DNA from: Enterococcus sp. PF1-24 | GTDB taxonomy: Bacteria; Bacillota; Bacilli; Lactobacillales; Enterococcaceae | Direction of reading: 5' to 3' | Length of the DNA stretch: 64,000 bases | Assembly (NCBI RefSeq): GCF_029893325.1 | Contig: NZ_JARXWL010000009.1 | Span: forward strand, 39,378-103,377 | Part shown: piece by piece, positions 1 through 7,434 of the stretch | Layout: every line of letters starts with the position of its first letter | Numbering within the stretch: position 1 is the stretch's first letter | Notes under the pieces: generated by a model | What the model was told of the DNA's origin: nothing | The model's input: the letters and a program-made list of their open reading frames with translations, nothing else | Database searches by the model: none | Program-made: the position numbers and the translations under genes

Positions 1-1
1 G

Positions 2-211
2 AAAAATGAATGCAAACTATTGCATTACTTTTTCCAACGCAAAGGCGAAGTGATTCCCCGAATTGATATTATTGATTACCTTTGGGAAAATGATGTTTTT
101 ATTGACGATAATGTGTTAAGCGTCAATGTTACGCGGTTGCGGAATAAGTTAGCTGATTTAGGCATCACGGACTTTATTCAGACTAAAAGAGGCGTTGGGT
201 ATCAAATATGA
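2..211 (+). CDS. Response regulator, C-terminal DNA-binding domain (cut by window edge)
   Basis: Only the last 69 codons are present; the open frame runs off the left edge. The residues match the winged-helix effector domain of OmpR/PhoB-type regulators: a KNECKLLHYF start of the recognition region, an LW turn, the VNVTRLRNKL recognition helix and a TKRGVGYQI C-terminal wing. The N-terminal receiver domain should lie before position 1. Its stop overlaps the ATG of the downstream kinase (ATGA), so the two are translationally coupled. With the Bce-type kinase and ABC transporter next to it, this is probably the BceR/VirR-like activator of the transporter genes; that role is inferred from context. 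Confidence 0.9.
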   Translation, partial: KNECKLLHYFFQRKGEVIPRIDIIDYLWENDVFIDDNVLSVNVTRLRNKLADLGITDFIQTKRGVGYQI

Positions 212-1218
212 CTATTTTTAAATATCTTCACGATAAAATATTGCTGATTCTTTTTCATTTGATGGGCATGCTTTTGCTTGGTGCTTTTTTATTAAGTATG
301 GGCAATACCCTTGTGACAGTTGGCTTGATTGAAATTTTTTGGTTGATTGCTTTGAGTGGCTTTTTAGTTTACGATTTTTGGAAAAGAAAAAAGTTTTTTG
401 CTAAAATCAATGGGCAACTGGCACAATTGGATAAGCCTTATCTTTTATCTGAGTTGATGGAAAAAAGTTGGTATTATCAAGACCAGCTGTATAAAGAAAT
501 TATTGAGCAAGTCAGTAAGTCGGCTTTAGAAAGCATTGCTCATTTAGAAGTGCAACAAGATGAGTATAAAGCTTTTATTGAAGCTTGGATTCATGAAGTT
601 AAACTACCAATTACCAGTATTTATTTAGCGGTGGATTCTGTGGAAATCCAACAAAAGCAACGAATTATTTACTACTTAACGGAATTAGAGAATCAAGTGG
701 AGCAAGCTTTGTTTTACGCTCGCAGTGAACAAGTTTATAAAGATTATTTTATTCAAGAAATTTCTTTAGCAACGGTCGTAAAAAATTTAGTTAAGAAAAA
801 TAAGTATTTGCTGATTCAAAATCATATGGAAGTTACCCTTGATTGCGAGGCACAAGTCTTAGCTGATGAAAAATGGCTAAGCTTTATTATTAATCAGATT
901 ATCTTTAATGCTGTGAAATATAAAAAAGCGGAGAGCGGCAAGTTAGAATTTTATACTGTAGTCTCAGATGATAAAACTGAATTAATGATTAAAGATTACG
1001 GCATTGGCATTAAAGCCGAAGAGTTAGCACGGGTTTTTGAGAAAGGCTTTACTGGTAGTAATGGCCGAATGATTGGTAAATCAACGGGGATTGGCTTATA
1101 TCTTTGTAAAAAACTTTGTCAGAAGTTAAGCTTGCAAATTCAAATTGAGTCGCTTGAAAATGAGTATACACAAGTTACGCTTGTTTTCCCCCGTAATACT
1201 TACATTTCAAAATTGTAA
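208..1218 (+). CDS. Intramembrane-sensing histidine kinase, BceS-like
   Basis: This is a 336-residue sensor kinase with two N-terminal membrane helices (about residues 11-31 and 37-56) and almost no extracellular loop, the hallmark of intramembrane-sensing kinases. The H box is WIHEVKLPIT with the phospho-acceptor near His129. The N box is NQIIFNAVKY, and the G boxes are DYGIGI and GKSTGIGLYL. Kinases of this class do not sense peptides directly but read the activity of the partner BceAB transporter, which is encoded just downstream. Together they form a module for detecting and detoxifying bacitracin-like or other cell-wall-active peptides. The particular antibiotic cannot be read from the sequence. 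Confidence 0.92.
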   Translation: MTIFKYLHDKILLILFHLMGMLLLGAFLLSMGNTLVTVGLIEIFWLIALSGFLVYDFWKRKKFFAKINGQLAQLDKPYLLSELMEKSWYYQDQLYKEIIEQVSKSALESIAHLEVQQDEYKAFIEAWIHEVKLPITSIYLAVDSVEIQQKQRIIYYLTELENQVEQALFYARSEQVYKDYFIQEISLATVVKNLVKKNKYLLIQNHMEVTLDCEAQVLADEKWLSFIINQIIFNAVKYKKAESGKLEFYTVVSDDKTELMIKDYGIGIKAEELARVFEKGFTGSNGRMIGKSTGIGLYLCKKLCQKLSLQIQIESLENEYTQVTLVFPRNTYISKL

Positions 1219-1250
1219 CTTTAATGCAAGTTAAGTTGATACTAGCACGA

Positions 1251-1288
1251 CTAAAATTAGCTTATGCTATTAACGAAGCTAATTTTAG
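1251..1288 (+). promoter_or_regulatory. Perfect 13-bp inverted repeat before the ABC transporter genes
   Basis: Positions 1251-1263 and 1276-1288 are perfectly complementary and enclose a 12-nt loop. The 3' arm ends right at the ribosome binding site of the ATPase gene. No T-run follows, so it is not an ordinary terminator. It could be an mRNA structure controlling translation or stability, or an operator for the adjacent response regulator. Confidence 0.6.
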
Positions 1289-1303
1289 GAAGGAAGAGAA
1301 AAA

Positions 1304-2068
1304 ATGAGTCATTTAATTACTGCAACCAACGTTGAAAAATATTATGGAGATAGCGGGCAAACAACCAAAGCCCTTAACCGTGTCAGTTTTGAAGTCAATA
1401 AAGGGGAGTTCACCGGTATTATGGGAACTTCTGGTAGTGGAAAAACAACCTTATTGAATATGTTAGCAACTATTGACCGTGTCAGTGCTGGTCAGATTTA
1501 TTTTGAAGATGTCGATATTACTAAATTAAATGAAGAAGAACTGGCTGAATTTCGGAAAAAAAATCTCGGTTTCATTTTCCAGGCATTTAATTTAATTGAT
1601 ACTTTAACTATTGATGAAAATATTGAAATGGCCCTTAGTTTGCGAGATGTTGACAAAGCAACACGAGTGAAGGAAGTTGCTAAAATTATGGAGCAGCTAG
1701 GCATTTCTCATTTGAAAAATAAATTTCCTTATGAAGTGTCTGGGGGTGAAAAACAGCGTTGTGCTTGTGCTCGCGCTTTAATTACCGAACCTAAATTAAT
1801 TTTAGCCGATGAACCCACTGGCGCGTTGGATTCAAAATCTTCTACTAAATTATTGAGCTTAATGGAGTTCATGAATAAAAATTTGGCAGCGACGATTTTA
1901 ATGGTAACTCACGATGCCTTTAGTTCTAGCTATTGTGAACGGATTTTATTTTTAAATGACGGAGAAATTTTCCAAGAACTTTATCGTGGGCAACAAACCC
2001 GCCGAGAATTTTTAAATACGATTTTAGATGTGCTAGCGATTATGGGAGGTCAGGCGGATGCTGAATAA
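1304..2068 (+). CDS. ABC transporter ATPase, BceA-like
   Basis: This 254-residue ABC ATPase belongs to the MacB/LolD/BceA group. Visible motifs are the Walker A loop GTSGSGKTT (residues about 41-49), the Q loop IFQAFNLIDT, the signature VSGGEKQR and Walker B LILADEPTGALD. The start has a strong GGAAGGAAG ribosome binding site. The gene overlaps the permease gene by 11 bases. The pair would form a peptide-antibiotic exporter or target-protection complex signalling to the kinase upstream. The assignment to ABC ATPase is certain; the Bce role rests on neighbours and family. Confidence 0.95.
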   Translation: MSHLITATNVEKYYGDSGQTTKALNRVSFEVNKGEFTGIMGTSGSGKTTLLNMLATIDRVSAGQIYFEDVDITKLNEEELAEFRKKNLGFIFQAFNLIDTLTIDENIEMALSLRDVDKATRVKEVAKIMEQLGISHLKNKFPYEVSGGEKQRCACARALITEPKLILADEPTGALDSKSSTKLLSLMEFMNKNLAATILMVTHDAFSSSYCERILFLNDGEIFQELYRGQQTRREFLNTILDVLAIMGGQADAE

Positions 2069-4052
2069 ACTTTCCTTTAGAAACGCCCGTCGCTCTGCGA
2101 AAGATTATAGTATTTACATTTTAACCATGACTTTGATTTCCATGTTGATGTTTGCTTTTAATGGCATGCTCTTTTCACAAGCAATTCAAGATTTATTAGC
2201 AGACGCAACTTCGCTAATTGTAATTTTCGGCATGGCTTCTTTCTTTATCTTAATTATTGTGGTGTGGATGACGAAATATATTATTAATTTCATGCTGGAA
2301 AGAAGAAGTAAAGAATTTGGTAATTACTTGTTAATCGGCATGACGAAAAAGCAAATTACTAAAATGTTTAGAAGAGAGCATATTATTTTAGGTGGCGTTA
2401 CTTTCTTATTAGGGATTATCCCTGGTTATTTAGTTCAGGTTGCTTTTGTTAATATTTTCTACAGCATTTTTGGTGTGACTTACAGTTACCAAATAGAATT
2501 TAGTTTGTATACCTATTTGTTAGCTTTGCTTTATTATGTGATTGCATATGGCATATCATTATTCCGTTTAGGCAATAAGTTTAAGAAAATGGAAATTGTT
2601 GATTTACTTTCTTTAGAAAATCAAAACGAAAAGAAAATTAAAGCAAAAGTCAGTGAGAAAGTCGTCTTTTTTGCCAGTTTAAGCTACATTGTTCTATTTC
2701 ATATCTTCGTATATACCGGTTTAGCTTCAAATTCATTTGTGGTAGTTTTAATTATTGGCTTAGCTTTAGCGATTTATGGCGTATTTATCGGGCTGTCTGC
2801 TTACTTAACTGCGTATATTGAAAAAGGCAAAGGGCGGGTGAATCGGCGAGAAAATATTTTTATTTTTAGACAGTTAAGTGCCAAAATTCGCACGATGCGT
2901 TTTACTATGGGGACGTTAACCGTGCTGTTTACCGTTACCATTTTGTCATTTATGTGTGTCTTGATGTTTGACGGCTATCGTAAAGAAGCTTTTGATATGT
3001 ATTTAATGCCAATTGATGTTCTCTATGTCAGTGAAGAAGAAAATGAAGATTTTGCAAAACCGTTGGCGACGATTGAAGAATTTGGGGAAGTGACGGCGCA
3101 ATACACTTATGTTATCTATCAAAATGGCAATACGCAATTAAACGACTATTTAAAACCCAAAACTAAAGGGGAATACTTTGGTTATGATACATTTATGGCT
3201 TTGTCAGATTATAATTATTTGCGGGAATTAACTGGTTATGAAGCAGTTGATTTGGCTGAAGATAGTTATCTTTTACAAGTTACTGCTCGTTTAGAAAAAA
3301 CGTTTGTGGACTATGGGGAGCACAACCAAGTGAATGTTGCCAAGCAAGCTTTAAAATATCAAGATACCGAAACGATTCCTTTTACGCAGGCTGGTACTAA
3401 TGGCGCGGATTATTTGATTGTAGTTGCGGATTCCTTAATTGAAACCATGACACCTTATTATGAGGTTTTAGCTGCCAATGTTTCTGTTGAAGATACTTAT
3501 GGGTTAGCTCGTCAATTAGAGCAGGATTATCTTTATGTTGATGAAGATGGAGAACCTGATGGCGTTGCGATGACACTAGAGTATGGCAATGGTAGTGAAG
3601 ATATTATTACATTAGGTAGTCCTTTAATTGTTAGAGAAGATTTGGTTCATGATTACACCAATTCAGCAGCGACCATGAGTTTTGCTTTAGGTTATATCGG
3701 AGCAGTTTTTCTAATCGTAGCCATGAGTATTTTAGCGATTCAGCAACTTTCCGATACGACTAAATATAAATATTGCTACCAAATTTTAGGGAATTTAGGC
3801 GTTAATCAGCGAGAGAAAAATAAAATCGTTTTGAAACAATTAGCTCTTTATTATTTATTCCCCGTGGCGATTACTATTTTCTTAGGTTTATTTTTAGGAA
3901 TATTTTTAAGTAGTGCTTTTGTAGCCAACACCGGTTTAATCAACGTTTTTGGCCCGCAATACTATTTAAGTGCCGTGGGCGTTTTCTTAGTTTTATTCTT
4001 ATTATACTTTGTCATCACTTATGTAAGTTTCTTACGGATGATAGAAAAATAG
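2058..4052 (+). CDS. ABC transporter permease, BceB-like (FtsX family)
   Basis: A 664-residue membrane protein with the BceB layout: several N-terminal helices, then a long soluble stretch between the later helices (roughly residues 310-540, rich in acidic residues), then a C-terminal block of three helices. Two FtsX-like segments bracket the extracellular domain, the part thought to contact the antibiotic-lipid complex in this family. It follows its ATPase with an 11-base overlap and closes the operon, which ends at a strong terminator. The large extracellular domain is the usual determinant of substrate; its ligand is unknown here. Confidence 0.93.
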   Translation: MLNKLSFRNARRSAKDYSIYILTMTLISMLMFAFNGMLFSQAIQDLLADATSLIVIFGMASFFILIIVVWMTKYIINFMLERRSKEFGNYLLIGMTKKQITKMFRREHIILGGVTFLLGIIPGYLVQVAFVNIFYSIFGVTYSYQIEFSLYTYLLALLYYVIAYGISLFRLGNKFKKMEIVDLLSLENQNEKKIKAKVSEKVVFFASLSYIVLFHIFVYTGLASNSFVVVLIIGLALAIYGVFIGLSAYLTAYIEKGKGRVNRRENIFIFRQLSAKIRTMRFTMGTLTVLFTVTILSFMCVLMFDGYRKEAFDMYLMPIDVLYVSEEENEDFAKPLATIEEFGEVTAQYTYVIYQNGNTQLNDYLKPKTKGEYFGYDTFMALSDYNYLRELTGYEAVDLAEDSYLLQVTARLEKTFVDYGEHNQVNVAKQALKYQDTETIPFTQAGTNGADYLIVVADSLIETMTPYYEVLAANVSVEDTYGLARQLEQDYLYVDEDGEPDGVAMTLEYGNGSEDIITLGSPLIVREDLVHDYTNSAATMSFALGYIGAVFLIVAMSILAIQQLSDTTKYKYCYQILGNLGVNQREKNKIVLKQLALYYLFPVAITIFLGLFLGIFLSSAFVANTGLINVFGPQYYLSAVGVFLVLFLLYFVITYVSFLRMIEK

Positions 4053-4063
4053 CGAGATTGAGT

Positions 4064-4100
4064 AAAACCACTTGCCTGTTGCGGCAGGCAAGTGGTTTTT
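4064..4100 (+). terminator. Rho-independent terminator of the Bce-type operon
   Basis: A 15-bp GC-containing stem (4064-4078 with 4085-4099) with a 6-nt loop runs directly into a T-run. Confidence 0.9.
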
Positions 4101-4110
4101 GGCTTTGAAG

Positions 4111-4390
4111 AAGTGCTGAACAAGTCTCTCCGCTTTTAATGGTGTCTAGCTGTAAAGGCTAGCTCTCTTCGATAAAGTGAAAAAGAAATTCGCGGTATAG
4201 AACACCGCTATAATTTATTTTTGCACTTTACTCGAGAGCTGAACGAGCTTTTACAGCTTTTCTTGATATCTAGCTGCGGGTGCTAGCTCCTCTCGGCAAA
4301 GTGAGAATAAAATTCGTGGCAGAAGAACGCCACTATAATTTGATTCTGCACTTTGCTCGGGAGCTGAACGAGCACCCTCCGCTTTTATTA
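4111..4390. repeat. Two tandem copies of a structured dispersed repeat, preceded by a half unit
   Basis: The gap between the Bce-type operon and the next gene holds no coding frame. It carries two units of about 124 bases (4143-4265 and 4267-4390) and a 3'-end fragment (4111-4141). Each unit folds as one long hairpin of three stacked stems. In copy 1 these are 4148-4160 with 4246-4258, 4161-4179 with 4224-4240, and 4192-4196 with 4204-4208. In copy 2 the outer stem is 4272-4284 with 4371-4383 and the inner one 4316-4320 with 4329-4333. The arms differ between copies but remain complementary. A third copy lies at 50297-50447. The layout recalls BOX-type intergenic repeats; I cannot name the family. 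Confidence 0.85.
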
Positions 4391-4414
4391 ATAGACGTTG
4401 GCTTTTTTGTTCTG

Positions 4415-4420
4415 TATAAT
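4415..4420 (+). promoter_or_regulatory. Probable -10 box for the phosphodiesterase gene
   Basis: TATAAT stands 27 bases before the ATG. A weak -35 candidate (TAGACG, 4392-4397) is 17 bases upstream. Confidence 0.5.
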
Positions 4421-4447
4421 AAGCTCAAGTAGAAAGGGTAGTGGCTT

Positions 4448-5740
4448 ATGAAAAAGAAAATGGTAGTTATTTCGATTGATGCGATGGGGGCTAGTGATTT
4501 AGCTGGAGAAATTAATAATTTACCTACTTTAGCAGCTTTTAGAAAAGAAGCGACCCAAGTACAAAAGGTGCGGGGGATTTATCCAACGCTGACCTATCCT
4601 TCACATACCACAATTGTAACGGGGGAATATCCGAAAAAGCATGGCATTATTAACAATACCAAAATTCAATCCCACCGAAAATCACCTGATTGGTATTGGT
4701 TTGCTAAAGATGTTAAAGCACCAACTTTGTACGATGTCGCTAAAAAAGAAGGCTTTACGACAGCGGCTTTTTTATGGCCAGTTACGGCTAAAAGCTCGAT
4801 TGATTATAATATTGCCGAAATTTTTCCTAATCGCATTTGGACCAATCAAGTATTGCGTTCTTTAAGCGCAAGCTCACCTTTATTTTTAATTGAAATGAAT
4901 CAGAAATACGGTCATTTGCGTAATGGCATTAAGCAACCACAGCTAGATGATTTTGTAACGGCCTGTGCTGTAGATACTTTAAAAAGCAAGCAGCCCGATT
5001 TAACATTAATTCATTTGGTGGATATGGACAGTATGCGTCATCGCTATGGTGTTCGTTCGGATGAAGCCAAACAAGCTTTACTTCGTCAAGATCGGCGAGT
5101 TGCCGAAATTATTGAAGCGACTAAAGAAGCGGGAACCTATGACGAAACGACTTTTGTGATTTTAGGGGATCATTATCAAATTGATGTAAATAACATGATT
5201 CGTTTAAATGCACTTTTCGCTAAAAACCGTTGGCTAAAAGCCAAAAGCGATGCAACAGTTGAGAAAAAATGGCAAGTCTACGCCAAAAGTTGTGATGGCT
5301 CTTGTTATATTTATATTGACCAAGCCAGTTCAGTAACTCCAGCTGAAGTTAAAGCCCAATTAAAACAAGTGGCAGGCATTGAAAAAATTTATACAACAGA
5401 AGAAGCAGCGGCTCAAGGCGCAGCGCCCAATGTGACGTTTATGTTGGAAGCCAAAAGTGGCTATTATTTTATTGATGAAGCTATAGGGGCGGTGGTTGAA
5501 GCTGTTCCTGATGATAGCTTAGGGACTTCCGAGCGCTATAAAGCCGTTCACGGTTTTTCTCCTGACAAACCTGATTATGCAACAACGATGATGATAAAAG
5601 GTCCTGGTATTAAACAAGGACAAATCATCGAAGCTGCCAATTTGATTGACGAAGCACCGACTTTTGCAAAAATTTTAGATTTAAAAACATTTCCACAAGC
5701 TGTCGCTGGTAAAGTTTTAACTGAGCTGTTTGAGTCATAA
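4448..5740 (+). CDS. Alkaline-phosphatase-superfamily phosphodiesterase / nucleotide pyrophosphatase
   Basis: This 430-residue protein matches the type I phosphodiesterase/nucleotide pyrophosphatase branch of the alkaline phosphatase superfamily. Metal and nucleophile motifs are visible in order: ISIDAMGA near the N-terminus (first Asp ligand), the nucleophile region TYPSHTTIVTG followed by YPKKHGI, HLVDMDSMRHRYG (Asp/His ligands), LGDHYQIDV (Asp and His) and a late HGFSP (His). There is no signal peptide, so it is probably cytoplasmic. Members hydrolyse phosphodiester or pyrophosphate bonds; the physiological substrate is unknown. It is followed after 31 bases by an MFS transporter, suggesting a two-gene unit. 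Confidence 0.88.
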   Translation: MKKKMVVISIDAMGASDLAGEINNLPTLAAFRKEATQVQKVRGIYPTLTYPSHTTIVTGEYPKKHGIINNTKIQSHRKSPDWYWFAKDVKAPTLYDVAKKEGFTTAAFLWPVTAKSSIDYNIAEIFPNRIWTNQVLRSLSASSPLFLIEMNQKYGHLRNGIKQPQLDDFVTACAVDTLKSKQPDLTLIHLVDMDSMRHRYGVRSDEAKQALLRQDRRVAEIIEATKEAGTYDETTFVILGDHYQIDVNNMIRLNALFAKNRWLKAKSDATVEKKWQVYAKSCDGSCYIYIDQASSVTPAEVKAQLKQVAGIEKIYTTEEAAAQGAAPNVTFMLEAKSGYYFIDEAIGAVVEAVPDDSLGTSERYKAVHGFSPDKPDYATTMMIKGPGIKQGQIIEAANLIDEAPTFAKILDLKTFPQAVAGKVLTELFES

Positions 5741-5771
5741 ATTTATCCTTAAAGGGAGAGGAAACTAACAT

Positions 5772-7037
5772 ATGTTAAAGTTTTGGAAAAGTTATACAAA
5801 GGAAGAACGGGGCTGGATTTTATACGATTGGGCCAATTCAGCTTATTCATTAGTGGTGGTAACCGCAATTTTACCGATTTATTTTAAATTTGTCGCTGGT
5901 GAAGCGGGGATTTCTAATGGAGATTCCACTGCTTATTGGGGCTATGCTAGCTCTTTTGCAACTTTGCTGATTTCTTTAAGCGCCCCGATTTTAGGGACTT
6001 TAGGCGATTATGAAGGCAAAAAGAAAAAATTATTTAACTTATTTGCTTTATCAGGTATTATTATGACTTTTGTCCTAGCTTTTGTTCCTAATAAAAGTTG
6101 GGTGGCTCTATTAGTAATTTATGCCATTTCCCATATGGGTTATCAAGGAGCCAATATTTTCTATGATGGCTTTTTGGTGGATGTAACCGATGATGAACGC
6201 ATGGATAATGTGTCTTCTATGGGCTATGGTTTAGGTTATATTGGCAGTGCTTTATTATTTATTGCCGTGATGATTTTACAAGTGACTGATGGTTTTGGCT
6301 TATTAGATACGATTTTAGTTACGAAAATTTGTTTTATTTTAACGGGCTTGTGGTGGCTATTGTTTAGTTTGCCGTTTTTTCGTCATGTTCATCAAAAGTT
6401 TTCTTTAGAAGCAATTGATAATCCGGTGAAAGTTAGCTTTCAGCGTTTAAAAGGAACGATTGAAAATATCCGTCAATATAAAGGCATCGTCTTTTTCCTG
6501 ATTGCGTACTTTTTCTATATTGATGGGGTAGATACGATTTTTACCATGGCGACAGCCTTTGGGATTGATATGGGGGTTTCTTCTGATAAATTGATTATTA
6601 TCTTATTAGTGATTAATTTTATTGCTTTCCCTTTTACTATCTTATATGGCTTAGGGGCTAAACGTTTTGGTACGAAAAAAATGATTTTATTGGCAATTGC
6701 GGTTTATACTTTCATTTGTATTTATGCGTTGTTTATGGATTCTGTTTTAGATTTTTGGATTGTCGGTATTTTAGTGGGAACTTCACAAGGGGGAATTCAA
6801 GCGCTCAGTCGTTCTTATTTTGCCCAGATGATTCCTAAAGAGCACGCCAATGAATTTTTTGGTTTCTATAATATTTTTGGTAAATTTTCTGCAATTTTAG
6901 GGCCAATGTTATTTGGTTTTATGACCAGTTTAACCGGGAACTCTCGCTATGGTATCGCTAGTTTAATCTTACTATTTATTATCGGAGCGATTTTATTTGC
7001 TAAGACGCCAACCATTCAAAAAGATTCAGCAATTTAG
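5772..7037 (+). CDS. MFS transporter, UMF1 / Atg22-like family
   Basis: A 421-residue polytopic membrane protein with about 12 helices. The start WILYDWANSAY is typical of the UMF1 (vacuole effluxer Atg22-like) branch of the major facilitator superfamily, as are GYGLGYIGSAL and the GTSQGGIQALSRS loop between helices. An AAAGGGAGAGG ribosome binding site precedes the ATG. It lies just downstream of the phosphodiesterase gene with no terminator between. Substrates are unknown for bacterial members; eukaryotic relatives export amino acids from vacuoles. No function beyond transport should be assigned. Confidence 0.9.
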   Translation: MLKFWKSYTKEERGWILYDWANSAYSLVVVTAILPIYFKFVAGEAGISNGDSTAYWGYASSFATLLISLSAPILGTLGDYEGKKKKLFNLFALSGIIMTFVLAFVPNKSWVALLVIYAISHMGYQGANIFYDGFLVDVTDDERMDNVSSMGYGLGYIGSALLFIAVMILQVTDGFGLLDTILVTKICFILTGLWWLLFSLPFFRHVHQKFSLEAIDNPVKVSFQRLKGTIENIRQYKGIVFFLIAYFFYIDGVDTIFTMATAFGIDMGVSSDKLIIILLVINFIAFPFTILYGLGAKRFGTKKMILLAIAVYTFICIYALFMDSVLDFWIVGILVGTSQGGIQALSRSYFAQMIPKEHANEFFGFYNIFGKFSAILGPMLFGFMTSLTGNSRYGIASLILLFIIGAILFAKTPTIQKDSAI

Positions 7038-7065
7038 AGAAATTGAAAAAAATCTGAAAAAAAGA

Positions 7066-7094
7066 TTGACATTCTTTATTTTACTGTCTATACT
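7066..7094 (+). promoter_or_regulatory. Promoter of the aromatic amino-acid operon
   Basis: TTGACA (7066-7071) and TATACT (7089-7094) are separated by exactly 17 bases, a near-consensus sigma-A promoter. Transcription would begin near 7100, about 30 bases before the leader peptide ATG. Confidence 0.9.
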
Positions 7095-7129
7095 AAATTC
7101 AACCTTAAAACAGTTAGGAGCGGTTAATC

Positions 7130-7192
7130 ATGGAACTAAATATTCGACAACAGTTAAATACTAATCGCTATTACTTTAGCTATTTTAGATAG
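7130..7192 (+). CDS. Tyr/Phe-rich leader peptide of the aro operon
   Basis: A 20-codon frame MELNIRQQLNTNRYYFSYFR begins nine bases after a good ribosome binding site (AGGAG, 7116-7120). Five of residues 14-19 are aromatic (Tyr14, Tyr15, Phe16, Tyr18, Phe19), the end products of the operon. The stop codon ends one base before the first RNA stem of the attenuator, so a ribosome stalled at the Tyr/Phe codons leaves that stem free while one at the stop codon covers it. It is too small and too well placed to be a chance frame, but no experimental evidence is available here. Confidence 0.85.
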   Translation: MELNIRQQLNTNRYYFSYFR

Positions 7193-7310
7193 GTTTGTAT
7201 TCATGATTTCATGGATGCAAACACCAAACTTGGTTTTGTATCTATGATGGTTAGAGAATTTCGTTATGACTTTCAGCCACGTAGAGAATATCTATAGTGG
7301 CTTTTATTTT
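7193..7310 (+). promoter_or_regulatory. Putative translation-coupled attenuator of the aro operon
   Basis: Five segments can pair in alternative ways. Segment 1 (7193-7204) pairs with 2 (7211-7222) over 12 bp. Segment 2 (7211-7226) pairs with 3 (7231-7245) over 15 bp with one bulge. The end of segment 3 (7241-7252) pairs with 4 (7275-7285) over 11 bp with one bulge. Segment 4 pairs with 5 (7291-7302) to give a terminator hairpin followed by CTTTTATTTT. Predicted logic: stalling at Tyr/Phe codons leaves 1 free, so 1:2 and 3:4 form and transcription continues; full translation covers 1, so 2:3 and the 4:5 terminator form. The pairings are seen in the sequence; the mechanism is inferred. Confidence 0.75.
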
Positions 7311-7321
7311 ATCCTTTTTTG

Positions 7322-7380
7322 GGAAGTATTCACTGTAGATTTTCTGTAAATTTACATTGGATACTTTCTTTTTGTTTTTC
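7322..7380 (+). terminator. Second terminator-like hairpin in the aro leader
   Basis: Arms 7322-7337 and 7353-7368 pair at 15 of 16 positions (two G-T), with a 15-nt loop, followed by a T-rich stretch to 7379. It lies 55 bases before the aroE start and therefore inside the operon leader. It may be a second attenuation point or may limit read-through. Confidence 0.65.
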
Positions 7381-7434
7381 AAGAAGAAGGAATTTGAAGG
7401 TTAGCAATGATTAATTATAGGAAGGGAAAAAAGT

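Noticed and set aside
4100..4447. CRISPR array in the 4.1-4.4 kb repeats
   Set aside because: Only two long units with an internal palindromic structure, no short identical repeats with unique spacers, no cas genes.
7100..7434. T-box riboswitch before aroE
   Set aside because: No T-box consensus (AGGGTGG-type), specifier loop layout or stem I pattern is seen; the leader peptide and alternative hairpins explain the region better.
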